NCBI GenBank assembly: GCA_024349245.1
Contig: JALDNG010000041.1
Coordinates: forward strand, 2,758,001 to 2,822,000
From: Neodontobutis hainanensis
Lineage: Eukaryota > Chordata > Actinopteri > Gobiiformes > Odontobutidae
Direction of reading: 5' to 3'
Length of the DNA: 64,000 nucleotides
Shown: in pieces, positions 13,701-26,324 of the stretch
How positions within the stretch are numbered: the stretch's first letter is position 1
Layout of the letters: every line of letters begins with the position of its first letter
Program-made: the position numbers and the translations under genes
The notes under the pieces: model-generated
The model's database searches: none
What the model saw: only the letters and a program-made list of their open reading frames with translations
Told to the model about the DNA's origin: nothing

Positions 13701-16700
13701 AAGATAACACCCCGCTTGAGCTGCCAGTTTCAGAGGCAAACGCCACCCTGTCAGAGTCAATCACGCTGACCACAAACACTACCACTACTACGACCGCTCC
13801 ACAGCCGCCCCTGGTCCCACAGCCGGAGACCCAACCGGTGCCCCCTGAGAATCAGAGCAGGGTGTACACTCTCCCAGATGGCTACAGAACCATTGGGGGA
13901 GACTTGTGCGTTGGATATGGTAGTTTGTCCCGTGCTACGCTTCATGGATATTGGCCATCCAAGAACTTCCAGCCTGGAGCCCACTACACCCTGCCTTTTC
14001 TCAGAGACAGCTACACTCCCTCAATCCTTGGTAGCCAGACTGAAGAGGACGGCCTCCATGAACGAGCAGAGACCCCGTGTGATGTGAAGCCAGATCACCC
14101 AGTAACCTCCTACCCAATTCTTGGAGGAATCCACCAGTTTAGGCCCATCACCACAATGGAGCTCCTCAGAGAGCCATCGAGAACCAGGTAACATCTGTAC
14201 CACACATAAATTATACCAAACTCAAAATGGCTTTATGAAAAAAATTCCAGTAATTGCCCTTAAAATGTCTATTTATTTTGAGTGTTATACTGAACAGGTG
14301 ATGAAAATAAATAATTATATCCATTGTATCATAATCAAAACAACTAAGTCTTCAAAAACAGTTCCTAATAAAACAGAAATGAAAAAGCCAGAAAACCGGA
14401 AGAATAGACTAAGCATTTATGAGCCAGACAAGCTAATGCATAGAAAATAAAAAAGCATTTAGATTAGGAGCTGGCATGGAGATGGCTAAATTCAGTGACA
14501 GTGTAATGACTATTATAAAGATAATTCTAAGGCAGGGGTGGACAAACTATGGCCCGGGGGCCACATGCGGCCCGTTGGGCTGTTCAATGTGCCCCGCCGA
14601 GCATTTACTAATATTTTATTGATGATTAAACACTGCATATATTTTGCCTTTCCCTTCAATATTTTGCAGCAATCAGTTGATTCCACTACACAACATGCTT
14701 TATGCTATAGGCAAAATAAACGTGTTTTTATTGAGCATAAGTGAGTTCCCTCCACAAGAGTTCCATGTTCTAATGTGTGCCCTAAAGGGAAAATAATTGT
14801 CCACCCCTGCTCTAAGGTAAAGCTAAAGTTTAAATATAAAATATGTGCAATGTAAAAGCATTATTAATTTTCAGATTTTACTAAACAGATTAAAAAGTGT
14901 GCATATGAAGGGCAGAGCACTACACACACACACATTACATGCTACAGCAGTCGCCTCTGTCCGGTGAGTCAGTGTGGACAAAACTGAGACAGATGGACAG
15001 CAGTTAAGGAGCAGCTAGTATCAATCAGGAATGGCAGTCTGCTGCAAAGTCAATAAATAAGAAGGCTTCACCTGTTATTTGCTGCCAGAAGCTTTCCCTC
15101 AGTCCATATAAAGTGACAGAAATGTTTGTACAAGATAGGGGCAAGTCACCTAAGCCATTAAACTCACCACTGCTTAGTTTGTTCTCAGAAATGTCAAACC
15201 CAAGGCTATTATACATGATGGTTTGTCTTTACAGAACTGGATATGACGATGCCTTCATGGCACAGCTGGAGGGGAACTTGAACCCCTTCTTTCAGGCCAT
15301 GTGCCGAGCTCAGACCTTGCAGTTTCCACACAAACGCAGCAGCATGGTCAGCCTGGACAGCATCCGCAGAGACCCCCGCTGGAGAGACCCAAACTTACAA
15401 GAAGTCATCGCAATGCTCAACCACCCGATGGACCCGGTCAAGTCCAACGCCGCGGCCTATTTGCAGCATCTGTGTTATGAGAACGATCACATCAAGCAGG
15501 AAGTCCGGCAGCTGAACGGTGTGCCGATATTGGTGGAGCTTCTTGACCATCCCAAAGCTGAAGTCCACCGTAAAGCTTGTGGGGCCCTGCGCAATATATC
15601 TTTTGGGAAAGACCACAATAACAAAATGGCCATAAAGAATTGTGATGGAATCCAAGCTTTAGTCAGACTGCTGAGGAAGACCAGCAGTGTGGAAGTCAAA
15701 GAGTTAGCCACAGGTATATCTCAAGTTGTAATTTAATACTACCACTAAATACAGCTTTTCAAATTTATTCTGTCACTCACTGCCTTTCATGTCAGCTGCT
15801 AAAGGCGTACCCCACGTAGCTGATATAAAAGGCAGTGAGAGTCCACACAAGCAATTTAGAAAATCTGACACTGCATTCTCACATAAATTAGACTCATGTC
15901 CTGCGTTTGCTTTGTAAAAATGTGTATAAGAATAAAAACATACTTATTTGCCTTATTAAATAGTAAAACTATTCTTTTAATTCCAGGAACTCTGTGGAAC
16001 CTCTCCTCACATGAACCTCTCAAGATGTCCGTTATCAACCATGGTCTTCAAACGCTGACTGACGAAATCATCATCCCGCACTCTGGCTGGAGGAGAGAGG
16101 CAACCGATCCCTCCAAACTGCAAAGTGCTGAGTGGACCACGGTCTTCAAGAACACTTCAGGATGCCTGAGGTAAGCTTGGCTGCGTTTGTTTGAGGAAAG
16201 ACAAGTTACTACTCATTTAATAAATTGGCTGGGCTCTTGTGTGCAGGAACGTGAGCTCCGATGGGGCAGAGGCTCGGCAGAGGTTGAGGGAGTGCGAGGG
16301 GCTTGTGGACGCTCTCCTTCATGCCCTTCAGACTGCTGTCGTTACCAAGGACACCGACAATAAGGTCCACAAAGACAGCAGTAAAAAGAAAATGTTATAA
16401 GAAGAAGGCCCCTGAGGAGAAAGTCTTTATCTATTATATGTTTATAGAAACTCACCCTTTAAAAAAACAATTCAATGTAAAGTGATTTTTGAAAAAAACT
16501 ATTTTACAAGACACATGTTTCTGTCGTTACATTAGGAAACAGGAATGATTTTCATATTCAGCAGTTATTTTTAAGAAGTCCACTCTTACATTGTACTGCA
16601 GGAATAAGTTTTCTTTTAGTCTTAGACATTATTCAAGAAAACAAGAAAACAAGCTTCATGTATTTAGTTACTACATAAGAGCATATGGTAAAAACAACAA

Positions 16701-19700
16701 TAACATCTAATAATTGCATTTAAAAATAAAGCATTTTCTCTCCTAGCCTCTCTCACTGCCCCTCAGAGTCAATTTGACACTTATCTCTTACAATCACTAT
16801 TGCAGTAATGCATAGCTCACATTGTAACAATATAACAATAAGTTCAAACCCACTGTAGTGCTCACTGTGTTACATTCAGACCAGCATGTCTACAGGCCCA
16901 CTTTTTCTTGTGGTGTAAACGTGTACATGTTAACATGTTTATGTTTCAGTGGATTTTTTTTATTATATGAGTGTGTACAGTATAAGTAAATGACGTTCTG
17001 ATGAATGTGTTTTTATAGTCTGTAGAGAACTGCGTGTGCATCCTGAGGAACCTCTCCTACCACGTTCACAAAGAAATCCCAGGAGCCGAGCGGTTCCAGG
17101 AGCCCCACGTGATGAGATCAGCAGGATACCAAAAGAAGAAGAACGAGCACGACTGTTTTGGAGGAATAAGACCTAAAGGTTGGTAGATGGTGACACCAGC
17201 ACAATCCTAACGTATTCAGCTTGAATTCCTCCCCTGTGCGTTTCATTACATTATTTTACATTGCCTAAAAACTTACTGCAGGGTGTATTAAATAAAACTT
17301 TAATTTAACCTTTATTTATCCAGGAAAAAACAAATCTCTTTTGCAAGGGAGTCCTGGCACCATGGGAGGAGGAGGGGCTATTGTACATGTCTTTAGTGGT
17401 AGGGGAAATCTACGCAGGCACTGGGAGAAAACATGCACTCCACACAGAAAGGACCTGCCCAGGGGTTGAATGCAGGACTTTCTTGCTGTGAGGCAGCAGT
17501 GCTAACCACTCAGCCACTGTGCCACCAGATTTGCAGTTGAATTTTTAGGCTTGTAGCAGCTGCTGGCTCCACATCCCTTTTTTGACACTCCATGTCTGAA
17601 TATTTCATAAGGCAACACTCCCGGGAGCGGCTGATCGATTTTCCTCTGCAGCAGGTGTAAACTGACAAAACAAAAGCTGTCTTTTAACTAAATACATGGA
17701 ATGCCATTTTAATAGGCTTTTCAGCAAATTAAACAAATGTCGAAGCCAAAAGTTTAACCCATTAGTACCAGTTTACGCCGTCTCTGTGTCTCTTTCCAAT
17801 CTAATCTTTGACACCACTCTTCTCTTTTCTGCTGTATTCATTAGAGGAGTGGTTCAATCAAGGTCAGTCTGCTCATTACTTCTGAATATTTCTCTAAGAA
17901 ATAATATTGTGCCTCCGCGCCACAATGAATTAATTGACATTAACGTCTGCTGAAGGTAATGAAACTGGTGTCTGTGTGCATGTGTGTATCTGTGATGTAC
18001 AGGTTGGAAAAATGGATTTATGGACAGAAAATATGGTACATTGGATTTACCAAAACGTCCAGAACAAATGAAAGGTATCTTTCAGATTTAAGATAAAAGT
18101 GTTTGTCTAGTCTGGTTTGAAATAGTTTTATCTTACCCCTGCATTTATACTAAACACAAGCAGTGCTGTCTACTTTATCTGGCTTTGTATGCATGGCATT
18201 GGCATGGTTTAACTGCTTTGCATTTGAATGCATTCAAATAAAAATGTATAAATCAGGCTTTAGCTTCAATCCATTTGCTTAGCTATGACCCAGGTCTGGT
18301 TTGTGTAATTTAAACAATACAATGTTTATGTCACAAGTCGTTTATATCCTGTATCTGAATCAAATGTAGATATGATTCTTTGAAATACCACCAGTCAAAT
18401 GCCACTTTGCCGTCACTTGACAAATGCTAGCCTTTCCCTGTGTTTGGTCCTTAAAAACCATACCAATCAAGGCACAAACCAGACCTCTTGAAGGTGATCA
18501 TCATATGATTAATTATATTGTAGGCTTTGCAGAGCACTCAAGCCACAGCAGAGGTGTTCAGTGAAGGATAAGTGTGGAAATAGGCATCAGTCATTTCTTT
18601 GCACTGACTTCCACTGGATAAAAACCTTCTCACACCTTCTCTGTTGGTGTTGTGCGTTAATAGTTTTTTTTTGCAGGTCAGTTTAGGGCTGTGTAAGCTG
18701 ATGGCAACCTTATGTAAAGCCCTCAACAAACAAAACCATTGGCGATCAGCAATAATGCACATTTCCCAATGTGCATTATAGCTTGTCTGAATTTAGCCTC
18801 AGAACACACCTGTTGAGAGTGAAGTACAGAACGTAAATTATAACAGAGGTCTGACACTAGCACTGTATGGCTGTGAACAGTGTATATGAACATGCTGCTG
18901 TCAAAAGAGAAGCAGGGCTGAGATTATGCCTCCCACGCTCCAGCCAATAAATGCAAATCAGAGTGACAGGCTTTCCGGGTCAGCTTCATACTACTTGTCA
19001 GTGATCCAAGCCTCACTTTAAACAAACAAAAGCTCCTCTGTGCGGGAGTCATAATTTTCTTTAACACATTAATTAACTGAATCCATATGCTTGACCTAAA
19101 AAAAAATAGAGGAAATCAAACTGTTCTGACGCTGAATTTCAACTGTGGCTGCGTGTTGCAGGACTGGAGCTGCTGTACCAACCTGAAGTGGTCAGGCTCT
19201 ATCTTGCTCTACTCACTTGTAGTCACAACCACAACACTTTAGAGGCGGCCGCAGGAGCGCTGCAAAACCTTGCTGCGGGACAGTGGGCTGTAAGTACACA
19301 ACACTAACCTTGTACTCACATTCACACGGGAGACGTCTTCTCTGTGAAACCACTGCTGCTGCGGAGAATTATTTATAAAGTATCACCTCAGCTGCTGTCA
19401 TAGTAACTCAGAGTCCTAAAAACTGCATTTGTTATTACACCATATTAACGTATTTAGATGGACTCTTATGTAAGAACATTCATTTAATTTTAGGATGGTT
19501 CTATCCACATGCAGTAAATTGCTAGAAATTCAACCCACTTGGTTTCACCTGCATAAAAAGGAAGCACTTAACTCCCACAGACTCTCCCTGACTATCATTA
19601 ATGTACTTTTTAATCGCAGGGTTTGGATTAAAGCAAAATCTCAAAGCTGTGAAATTGAGTTGCACACAAGAGAGCAGTTAACTGAGCTATATGTCTTATT

Positions 19701-22700
19701 TATTATTTGCTTTTCAATTTATTTTTCAGACTTGCAATGCGCTTGCAGTGGAATTAGTGGTAATATAAAGGCAGAAGGGAATAGTTAGGATAAGGAGGTG
19801 TTCCCTAAAGCAAAATCTCACAGATGCTCTGTAAAAATTACTGACATCCTTCAGCTGTTTATGTTTTAATGCTTGTGCTTGCAGTGGTCCAGCTATATCC
19901 GAGCCACAGTGAGAAAAGAGAAAGGGCTGCCCATTCTGGTGGAGCTGCTTCGATCAGATGTAGACAAAGTGGTGCGAGCTGTGGCTATTGCTCTCCGCAA
20001 CCTGGCCATGGACAGAAGAAATAAGGACCTGATAGGTTTGTACTGTCATTTAGTTATAATTTAAGTTAAATTTATATAACTCGATGACTTGATGTTTGAT
20101 TTTGGCATAAAATAAAGAATATGTCTGCAATTACAGCTCAGATAATCTCCAAAGAGATCCTAAGACAATACAATGTGTCCATGGCTGACACAGCACCTAA
20201 AAGTCTATGCTTCTGAATTGGCTGAGCATAAACAAATTATTTGTGGCATGGTTGCCAAGCTATTTTTGCTGTACTTTTCTCTTCTGCTCTACGTGCCTCT
20301 GTACTTATTTTGTCTCTTTTAATGCAGGGAGCTATGCTTTAAGGGACCTTGTGGGCAATCTGCCATGTGGACAACAGCATCCAGCAAAGAATCTAGAGGG
20401 AGACACTGTTGTCTCTATTCTGAACACAATCCATGAGATCATCACCGATAGCCCTGAGAACGCCCGAGCACTCATACAAGGCCACGCTGTTCAGAAACTG
20501 GTGGCCATCAACAAGTCCAGGTATGATACAGAAATGCGTAAATGTTGCAATCATGAGTAGTCCCACTTAGGATGAAGGACCCTGCCTGGTTTGCAGTATT
20601 GCTTGCTACTGCTGGCACATGACACTCCTGGATTTATTTACAAGTATTCTGGAGCTGTATTTTGTTCTTTATAAAAATGTCTAATGGCTTGTTGTCAGCC
20701 AATCAGCGAGGGAGACCAAGGCCGCTTCTCACGTTCTGCAGACAATATGGGCCTACAAGGATCTGCGACACACACTGAACAAAGCAGGCTGGAACAAAAG
20801 TCACTTTAAGGTAAGACATACATTTCCTCTTCATGTAATTCTCTGGAAACATTAAAGTTGAATGTTCAAAAAACTTGTTATTAAATACTTGTTGATTGAA
20901 CATAAAATTGTGAGCTTTGTGTGTGAATTATAAAAAAATATCAAGCTGTCAGGCTCTGAAAGGAAAAAAGGCCATGGATATGTGCTTTTATTGCACTTTG
21001 TGTAGTGCAATAGATTCTGCCAAAACAATAAATGCCAAAAAAAAAAATCATTCTCGGTACACGCTGGGATGCAAGACTTTGAAGTATAACAGGGCACTCA
21101 TAATTTACCATTTGCTTAAAACGTGTATTGGGTCTCTTGCAAATTTTTATTTAGTCCATAAAAACACTTGAGTTGTTAATTTGTTGGCAGTATTGCAATA
21201 TGATTATAAATATAAGCTCCTGAATAACCAATATCTCAAACTTTTTTATGATCATTTACTGGTGCGTCCTTTAAACAATGAGAAGACACAGCTCAGACTC
21301 GCCATATAACAAAATCTTTCAAATTACAATACAAAAAGCATACTGTTGTCTTCATTCAATTATGTACTTATTTTTTCTCCTGCAAAGCCAACATCAACTG
21401 GAGTGACTAAAAAATCTAAGAATGGAAAGCAAGGGGGCGATGACATTACCTTGCCGCTTATGGACAAAAACCAAGGTCAGTATACCATTGCACTTACTCC
21501 ATCAGCAAAACGTAATTAACCCAATCACCAAATGAGAGACTTGTCCTTTAACACAGATGACAAAAGCACATTTTAAACATAGAGTGCTTTTAGTCATACC
21601 AGGGACAAAAACATTAGCATGTTCAGGCCCGGACCATGTTCCTCTGAAACATAGCCCTAAACCAATGATGTGCTGCCAAGGTTACCCGCGTGCCGACTTA
21701 TTAGGCAGAGCGCTCCCTCCCAGAGGCACGGCCAGCTCATGCATCACCAGTCACATCTCATTTGGATGTTTTTCCAAAAGAGCACCCGCTTTGCCACAGC
21801 GACATCAACCTCAACTTTAAATGAGGGTCCTAAATAGGGATTTTCTCTAGAGGCTGTCTTATGAATAGTGACGATAAGTACGTTTGAAATGTGAACACAG
21901 TAGGTATAATGTGCGCTCTCAAGAAATAGTTTTATTGCATTGTAGCTGTTTCTTGTTTTTAACTGAAACATTTAGGTACAATGCTTTGTTTGAAGGCACT
22001 GAATGGAGCTAATCGTATTTATTGCAGGCGGCTGGGTGTTCTTCTGAAATGGCTCCATGTTTTGTCATTTCACGGTTTATGTATTTTTTGCACCCAGAGC
22101 TCCATCTTTGCTCTGCATTCTGCGGCTGATGTGATTCTTTTTTTTTTTTCTCCCACAGATGTCTATTCCACCTTGGAGCCAAATGACAGAGTCAGTGATG
22201 GGAAGGGGTCAGTGGCGGAAAGAGAGGCTCTTCAGGTAAAATCATTTTCACAGATGACAACACACTTGAATCACACTTTCACTTTTATTGCCGGTATGAG
22301 ACTTTATGATCTGTGCTCTATGTAAAGCTTAGGCTATTGTTTTCCTGATAAAATATGCCGTATTCCCCTTCAAAGGCATTACATTTTTGAAGCATAATTG
22401 TCTGATTTATCCCATATCCAAAATATATGTGTTTGAAAAAGTATAATTTTTAAAAGTAGATCAGTGTCACAAGTTTACCACATTTTTTTTGACCCTGTGA
22501 GTACGAAAATGGTAATAAAACAGTAAATAATAAATGTATACAGTATTGGAAGCTCACTTCTATTCGGTCTTGTCCATTGCCTTCGCACAATTTACAGAAT
22601 TTTCAACAATAGGTTTCAGTAAAAGGTATATTCACATCAGCTCTGACTACTTGTCAGATACAAATACTATGTATTTTAATATTTCAGGCGATTAATGAGA

Positions 22701-22780
22701 GGAAGCACTTCATCAGAGCCGGACGTCCCGCAGTGGGTCTAATGGATAACAAGCCGCCTCCATTAGACTCCTGGGTCTAG
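7732..22780 (+). CDS. arvcf: ARVCF delta-catenin family armadillo protein
   Basis: A p120-catenin subfamily protein; these bind the juxtamembrane tail of classical cadherins at adherens junctions, stabilise cadherin and tune Rho GTPases. Coding exons: 7732-7752, 12391-12576, 13574-14187, 15235-15713, 15987-16170, 16247-16364, 17019-17178, 18003-18074, 19162-19289, 19885-20035, 20328-20520, 20699-20810, 21388-21475, 22159-22235 and 22688-22780; 2676 nt, 891 aa. Armadillo repeats run from about residue 324 ('RWRDPNLQEVIAML') to about 790. The exon order and motifs 'HSGWRREATDP', 'NVSSDGAEAR', 'TLDLPKR' and 'YQPEVVRLY' match human ARVCF better than p120, PKP4 or CTNND2. It ends in DSWV, the PDZ-binding tail of the ARVCF/PKP4/CTNND2 branch. 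The start MPAEVKE splices to EHIS, giving a form without the N-terminal coiled coil; a short alternative ARVCF N-terminus of this kind is known to me only from memory. The exon ending at 16364 has a weak donor (AAG|gtccac). The acceptor of exon 3 could be 13574 or 13577. Confidence 0.95.
10261..10292. repeat. Poly(T) tract next to an AT dinucleotide run
   Basis: A run of about 24 T follows 'atatatataatacg' in arvcf intron 1. It may be a simple repeat or the A-tail of a lost minus-strand retroposon; no element body is recognisable beside it. Confidence 0.6.
10790..11000. repeat. Dispersed fish repeat ('ttacggcagatgcccttcct' type)
   Basis: This segment of arvcf intron 1 carries the string 'ttacggcagatgcccttcct' followed by 'gatgcaaccc' and 'cgggcttggaaccggcac'. 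I recognise this as a very common short interspersed sequence of teleost genomes. Its class is not certain. No terminal repeats or target duplication were identified. Confidence 0.5.
12077..12100. repeat. (TTTA)n microsatellite
   Basis: A perfect tetranucleotide run of ttta units in arvcf intron 1. Confidence 0.8.
14525..14817. mobile_element. hAT-type non-autonomous DNA transposon (MITE)
   Basis: The element body is 14533-14809 (277 bp). It begins CAGGGGTGGACAA and ends TTGTCCACCCCTG, a perfect 13-bp terminal inverted repeat. It is flanked by 8-bp direct repeats, ttctaagg (14525-14532) and ctctaagg (14810-14817), matching at 7 of 8 positions, as expected for hAT insertions. The subterminal 'tatggcccgggggccacatg' and 'cggcccg' are typical of vertebrate hAT elements. 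There is no transposase. It lies in arvcf intron 3. Confidence 0.88.
15776..15839. other. Intronic hairpin with 22-bp stem
   Basis: The arm CTCACTGCCTTT (15776-15787) pairs with AAAGGCAGTGAG (15828-15839). Inside it, TCAGCT (15792-15797) pairs with AGCTGA (15818-15823). The four intervening bases on each side (catg/tata) leave only one C-A mismatch and one G-U wobble. The terminal loop is 20 nt. The size is in the range of a short pre-miRNA, but it could equally be a tiny palindromic repeat. I do not recognise a known microRNA. It lies in arvcf intron 4. Confidence 0.45.
17295..17530. repeat. Composite fish dispersed repeat
   Basis: This segment of arvcf intron 7 contains 'acctttatttatccagga', then 'atctcttttgcaagggagtc', then 'atgcactccacacagaaagg' and 'tgctaaccactcagccactg'. 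These are recurrent teleost interspersed sequences. The first half has a second copy in opposite orientation at about 47950-48125 (rfx3 intron), which shows from this window alone that it is repetitive. Confidence 0.65.
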
Positions 22781-22809
22781 AGACAGTGACAGCGGGGCCA
22801 GTAAAACCT

Positions 22810-22815
22810 AATAAA
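22810..22815 (+). promoter_or_regulatory. arvcf: Candidate arvcf poly(A) signal
   Basis: The first AATAAA after the arvcf stop codon, 30 bp downstream. Use of such a close signal would give a very short 3' UTR; later signals are possible in the following AT-rich sequence. Confidence 0.3.
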
Positions 22816-24806
22816 CCCTGTAGAGACACTTTTCATTTGTGAAATACAGACTTGTGCCATTTTATCATATAGACAGACAAAAAAAAAAGTCAATTCCTTT
22901 ATTTTACCTGAAAATATGTGCCAAACTGTTACTTTTATTTATAAAGGAGATTATTTGGGGTAGACTTGATGGATTTTGTCATTTAGGAAGACGTACATAT
23001 GATGTAGCCTAAATATGCAAAGTGTGATCTATAATGACTCCAAAGAATATATTACATGTACAAGATCAATTTTACAGATACATAAGGATGAGCTAGTTTC
23101 AAACTGTCTAGTTTTAAAAGGACTGGATTATCAGTCTGGTGTTGTTCATTACCAAGAGCTTTGGGCTAAATATCTTACAATATAAGGTTTAAATCTGTAA
23201 TTCACTGTGTGTCTGAGGGTAGGATTAGGATTCCCATCAACCTATTAATAAAACACATGCAAATGATTTGGTATTTACTTTCCTCTGGACCAAGCTGCCA
23301 TCAGACAAGACTAGGAATGGTCTTTAAAGATTTTTCAAAGGCAAAACGTGATTGTAAATGTGTAACAAAGGACTGTTAATAATTTAAATGAAGGCATTTA
23401 TATTGTAATATTTATTGTAATACCCATGTTATTAATCAAAGGCCATACATGTAATAGCTAATACCAGTTATGTGATCCTACATTCAATAAAACTCTGCTT
23501 TGCAGTGGTCTATTTTGCATTGCTATGTTGAATGAAAATAAACATAAATTATTACAATAATATTTGTTTTTGTCTTTTTGTGGAGCAATCATGTACACAG
23601 ATCTGAATATCTTAGTGATTTGTAAGCTTTTTAAATATTCCAAAATATTCTTCACTTCTTTACTAAAAATTCAACAGTAAATAGTAATTTAAAGTTCTGC
23701 TGCATAATTGGCCAGGGGCTATACTATTTTACAAAATACTGCCATCAGGTGTCCGTAAATGTTCATAAATGGAAGCATACATTTGTATCTCATGATGAGA
23801 TGTAATCATGAGTTTTCAAATGACAAACTGTGTTATTGTTTGTTGTGTTCTGAGCCAGGCACACTACAGGTAAGAAACAAAATGATAAATCCCCTGTTGG
23901 ATGTGAACTTTGAAGCATAATTTCTATTACAAACACAACAACAAAGTCGAGTTATATAAGATGTGACAAACACAAACACTTGTCTGCTGCCAATAAAGAG
24001 TTTAACACTATGTACACTCTTGAAACATATCAAACAACTAGCTGTACAGTACCCTGTCAAAGTAAAGTATAGGCTTAATAAAAATAATTAGTTATTCAAT
24101 AGCCTTTTAAAGCAATAATTGCAATTATGTGAGTAATTATTAAAATTCATAACAACACATTAATGTGAGCCTGCAATGCAAATTAGATCAAATCAGCTCC
24201 TTTAGCTGCCTAATGGAAGCATTTACTCCTGTTGAAGCTCAGAGAGTGCTCTACACTGGCCTCTTGTGGAGATGCCAAGCATTAATAAATTACACAGTTA
24301 ATTGATGATTTGTTTCTAAATGAATTAGAAACGACCTCATATAAAGGGATTGATTAAGAAATAAATCTATGCCACACCTTGGATAGTTTGCGTTGATTGT
24401 TTTGCCAGACTATATTAGGTTTTAAAATGATTTGCTCAACAACTCAATTTACCTCCACATTCTGAATGGAAAGAAAAAACCCATCTGAAACTATTGGAAC
24501 AGCAGCCTCCATACTTGTGCAGATGTATATGGCTGGTCCTCTCTCTCTGGAGGGGAGAGAAAGGGAGGAGGGCTGAACATGGCCTCAGTGACATTTCTGA
24601 ACATGTCAGCACAGCACATTGGACAGCACAGCCCTGCCCTCAGAACCAAACCACAAGATCACCAAGGGCAAAGCTGTTTTTTACTTTGGGCCACACCACC
24701 AACCTGTCAACCATCGCAGCCTTCAACTCTTGGCAGGTCTCTTCCCCAAAGGATTTGTCACATCCTTTCATTTGATAGAATTTTGGACCTAACCCTTTAA
24801 TCACTC
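22816..24806. other. arvcf-bmp10 intergenic region
   Basis: No supported exon. It should contain the arvcf 3' UTR and the bmp10 promoter or 5' UTR. At 24090-24330 there is a dense cluster of TAATTA/ATTAAT homeodomain cores and one POU octamer ATGCAAAT (24176-24183). The 300 bp before the bmp10 start are less AT-rich and lack an obvious TATA box. Confidence 0.5.
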
Positions 24807-26324
24807 ATGGCCTGTTGGGTTTTCTTCTCTTATTGGTTTATTGATAGTGTGCTGCTTTTAATGTTGAATGATTTGAGTTGGAGCAGCCCCATCCGGTCTA
24901 CAGAGAACCATCGCAGGCTGTTCTTCAAGAGGGATGGTAGTAGAAATCCACAGTTGGACCCTCAGGACTTATTAAGCCAATTTTTGTCTACACTAAACCT
25001 CACAGAGCAGAGGCCCCAGACCCGGCCCCCAGTCTCTGCCTTCAAGGAGCCACCAGAATACATGCTGGAACTGTATGAACGTTTTGCCAATGACCGCACT
25101 GCCGTCCCTTCAGCCAACATAGTGCGCAGTTTCAAGAATGAAGGTATGTGCTGATATTTATATAATAATAATAAATAATATATAATATATAATAAATTTC
25201 CCATACCTACCAAAATACATGCACATGCTAGTTGCAACATATTTATTTAAGAAATCAAAAAACCATGAGAGACCATATCTAATTTTCTGATTTCAGATTC
25301 TTCCCTGTTCCGTACCCCAGCTGGAGGTATATGGATATATCCCCTGTTGTTTAACATCTCCACGCCCCACCACGAGCGCATAATATTAGCTGAGCTGCGT
25401 CTCTTCATGCATATCCGGCAGGCAGCGCATAGAGGCCTGGACTGCAAGGTGACCATTTACGAAGTCCAAGAGGGTGTTGGATGTCCAAGAGGGGTGCAAA
25501 GAGAAGCGAGAAGCAGGGATAAAGACAAGGTGGTGGAGATGAAAGATTTGGAGGAACTGGTGACAAAGCGTGTCAATGCCAGAGATAACGACTGGGTGTC
25601 ATTTGACCTGACTCCTGCTGTAACACTATGGCGGAAGATTGAGTATGCAAACCACAGATTGGAGGTTCATATCACAAACTTGGGGTTGGCAAGAAAAGGG
25701 GTCACACATGAAACCTCAGTGGAGATTGAAATAAATATTGACAGAAGCTTAGGTGGGAAACATAATGCTGCTATGATAGTTTTCTCAGATGATCAGAGCA
25801 GAGACCACAAAAAAGAGAAGAAAGAGCTCAACCTGATGATTGAATATGAGAATGACCTTCTGGGAAATGTGGATGAGAGCCGAGCTTTGAGTGGACATGG
25901 TAGTCACAACACTGTAAACCAGGAGGAACTGGACCAGCAGACTCTTGTGGAGCTGCAGTCCAACCTTATCTATGGCACACCCTCGAGAATCCGCCGCAAT
26001 GTTAAGAGAGAGTCTTGTAGGAGGATCCCATTGTTTGTTGATTTTAAAGATATTGGCTGGGACACATGGATCATCCAACCGCTGGGCTACGAGGCCTATG
26101 AGTGCAAGGGGGATTGTTACCCACCCTTGACCTCGGAGGTCTCGCCCACCAAACATGCCATAGTGCAAACTCTGCTGAGTGTGAAGAGTCCAGAAAGAGT
26201 ATCACGTGCCTGCTGCGTACCAACAAAGTTAGAACCCATCTCACTTCTTTATCATGAAAATGAGGTGATCACTTTTAACCACAAGTATGAAGGAATGGTG
26301 GTGGCCGAATGTGGCTGTAGATAG
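24807..26324 (+). CDS. bmp10: BMP10-like TGF-beta superfamily ligand precursor
   Basis: A secreted ligand of the BMP9/BMP10 group; in vertebrates these act through ALK1-type receptors on endothelium, and BMP10 is made in the heart. Two coding exons, 24807-25143 and 25297-26324, give 454 aa (human BMP10 is 424). A hydrophobic N-terminus (MACWVFFSYWF...LLLML) serves as signal peptide. The prodomain has 'NIVRSFKNE' and 'LLFNISTPHHE', as in BMP9/10. The furin-type site RIRR is encoded at 25986-25997, leaving a 108-residue mature chain (25998-26321), the same length as in BMP10. The mature part keeps seven cysteines, including ACC with the interchain cysteine, and ends ECGCR. 'PTKLEPIS' and 'KYEGM' favour BMP10 over BMP9 (GDF2). 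The single intron position is typical of the group. Fish have more than one bmp10-like gene, so the exact paralogue is open. The next gene downstream is smad4. Confidence 0.9.
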
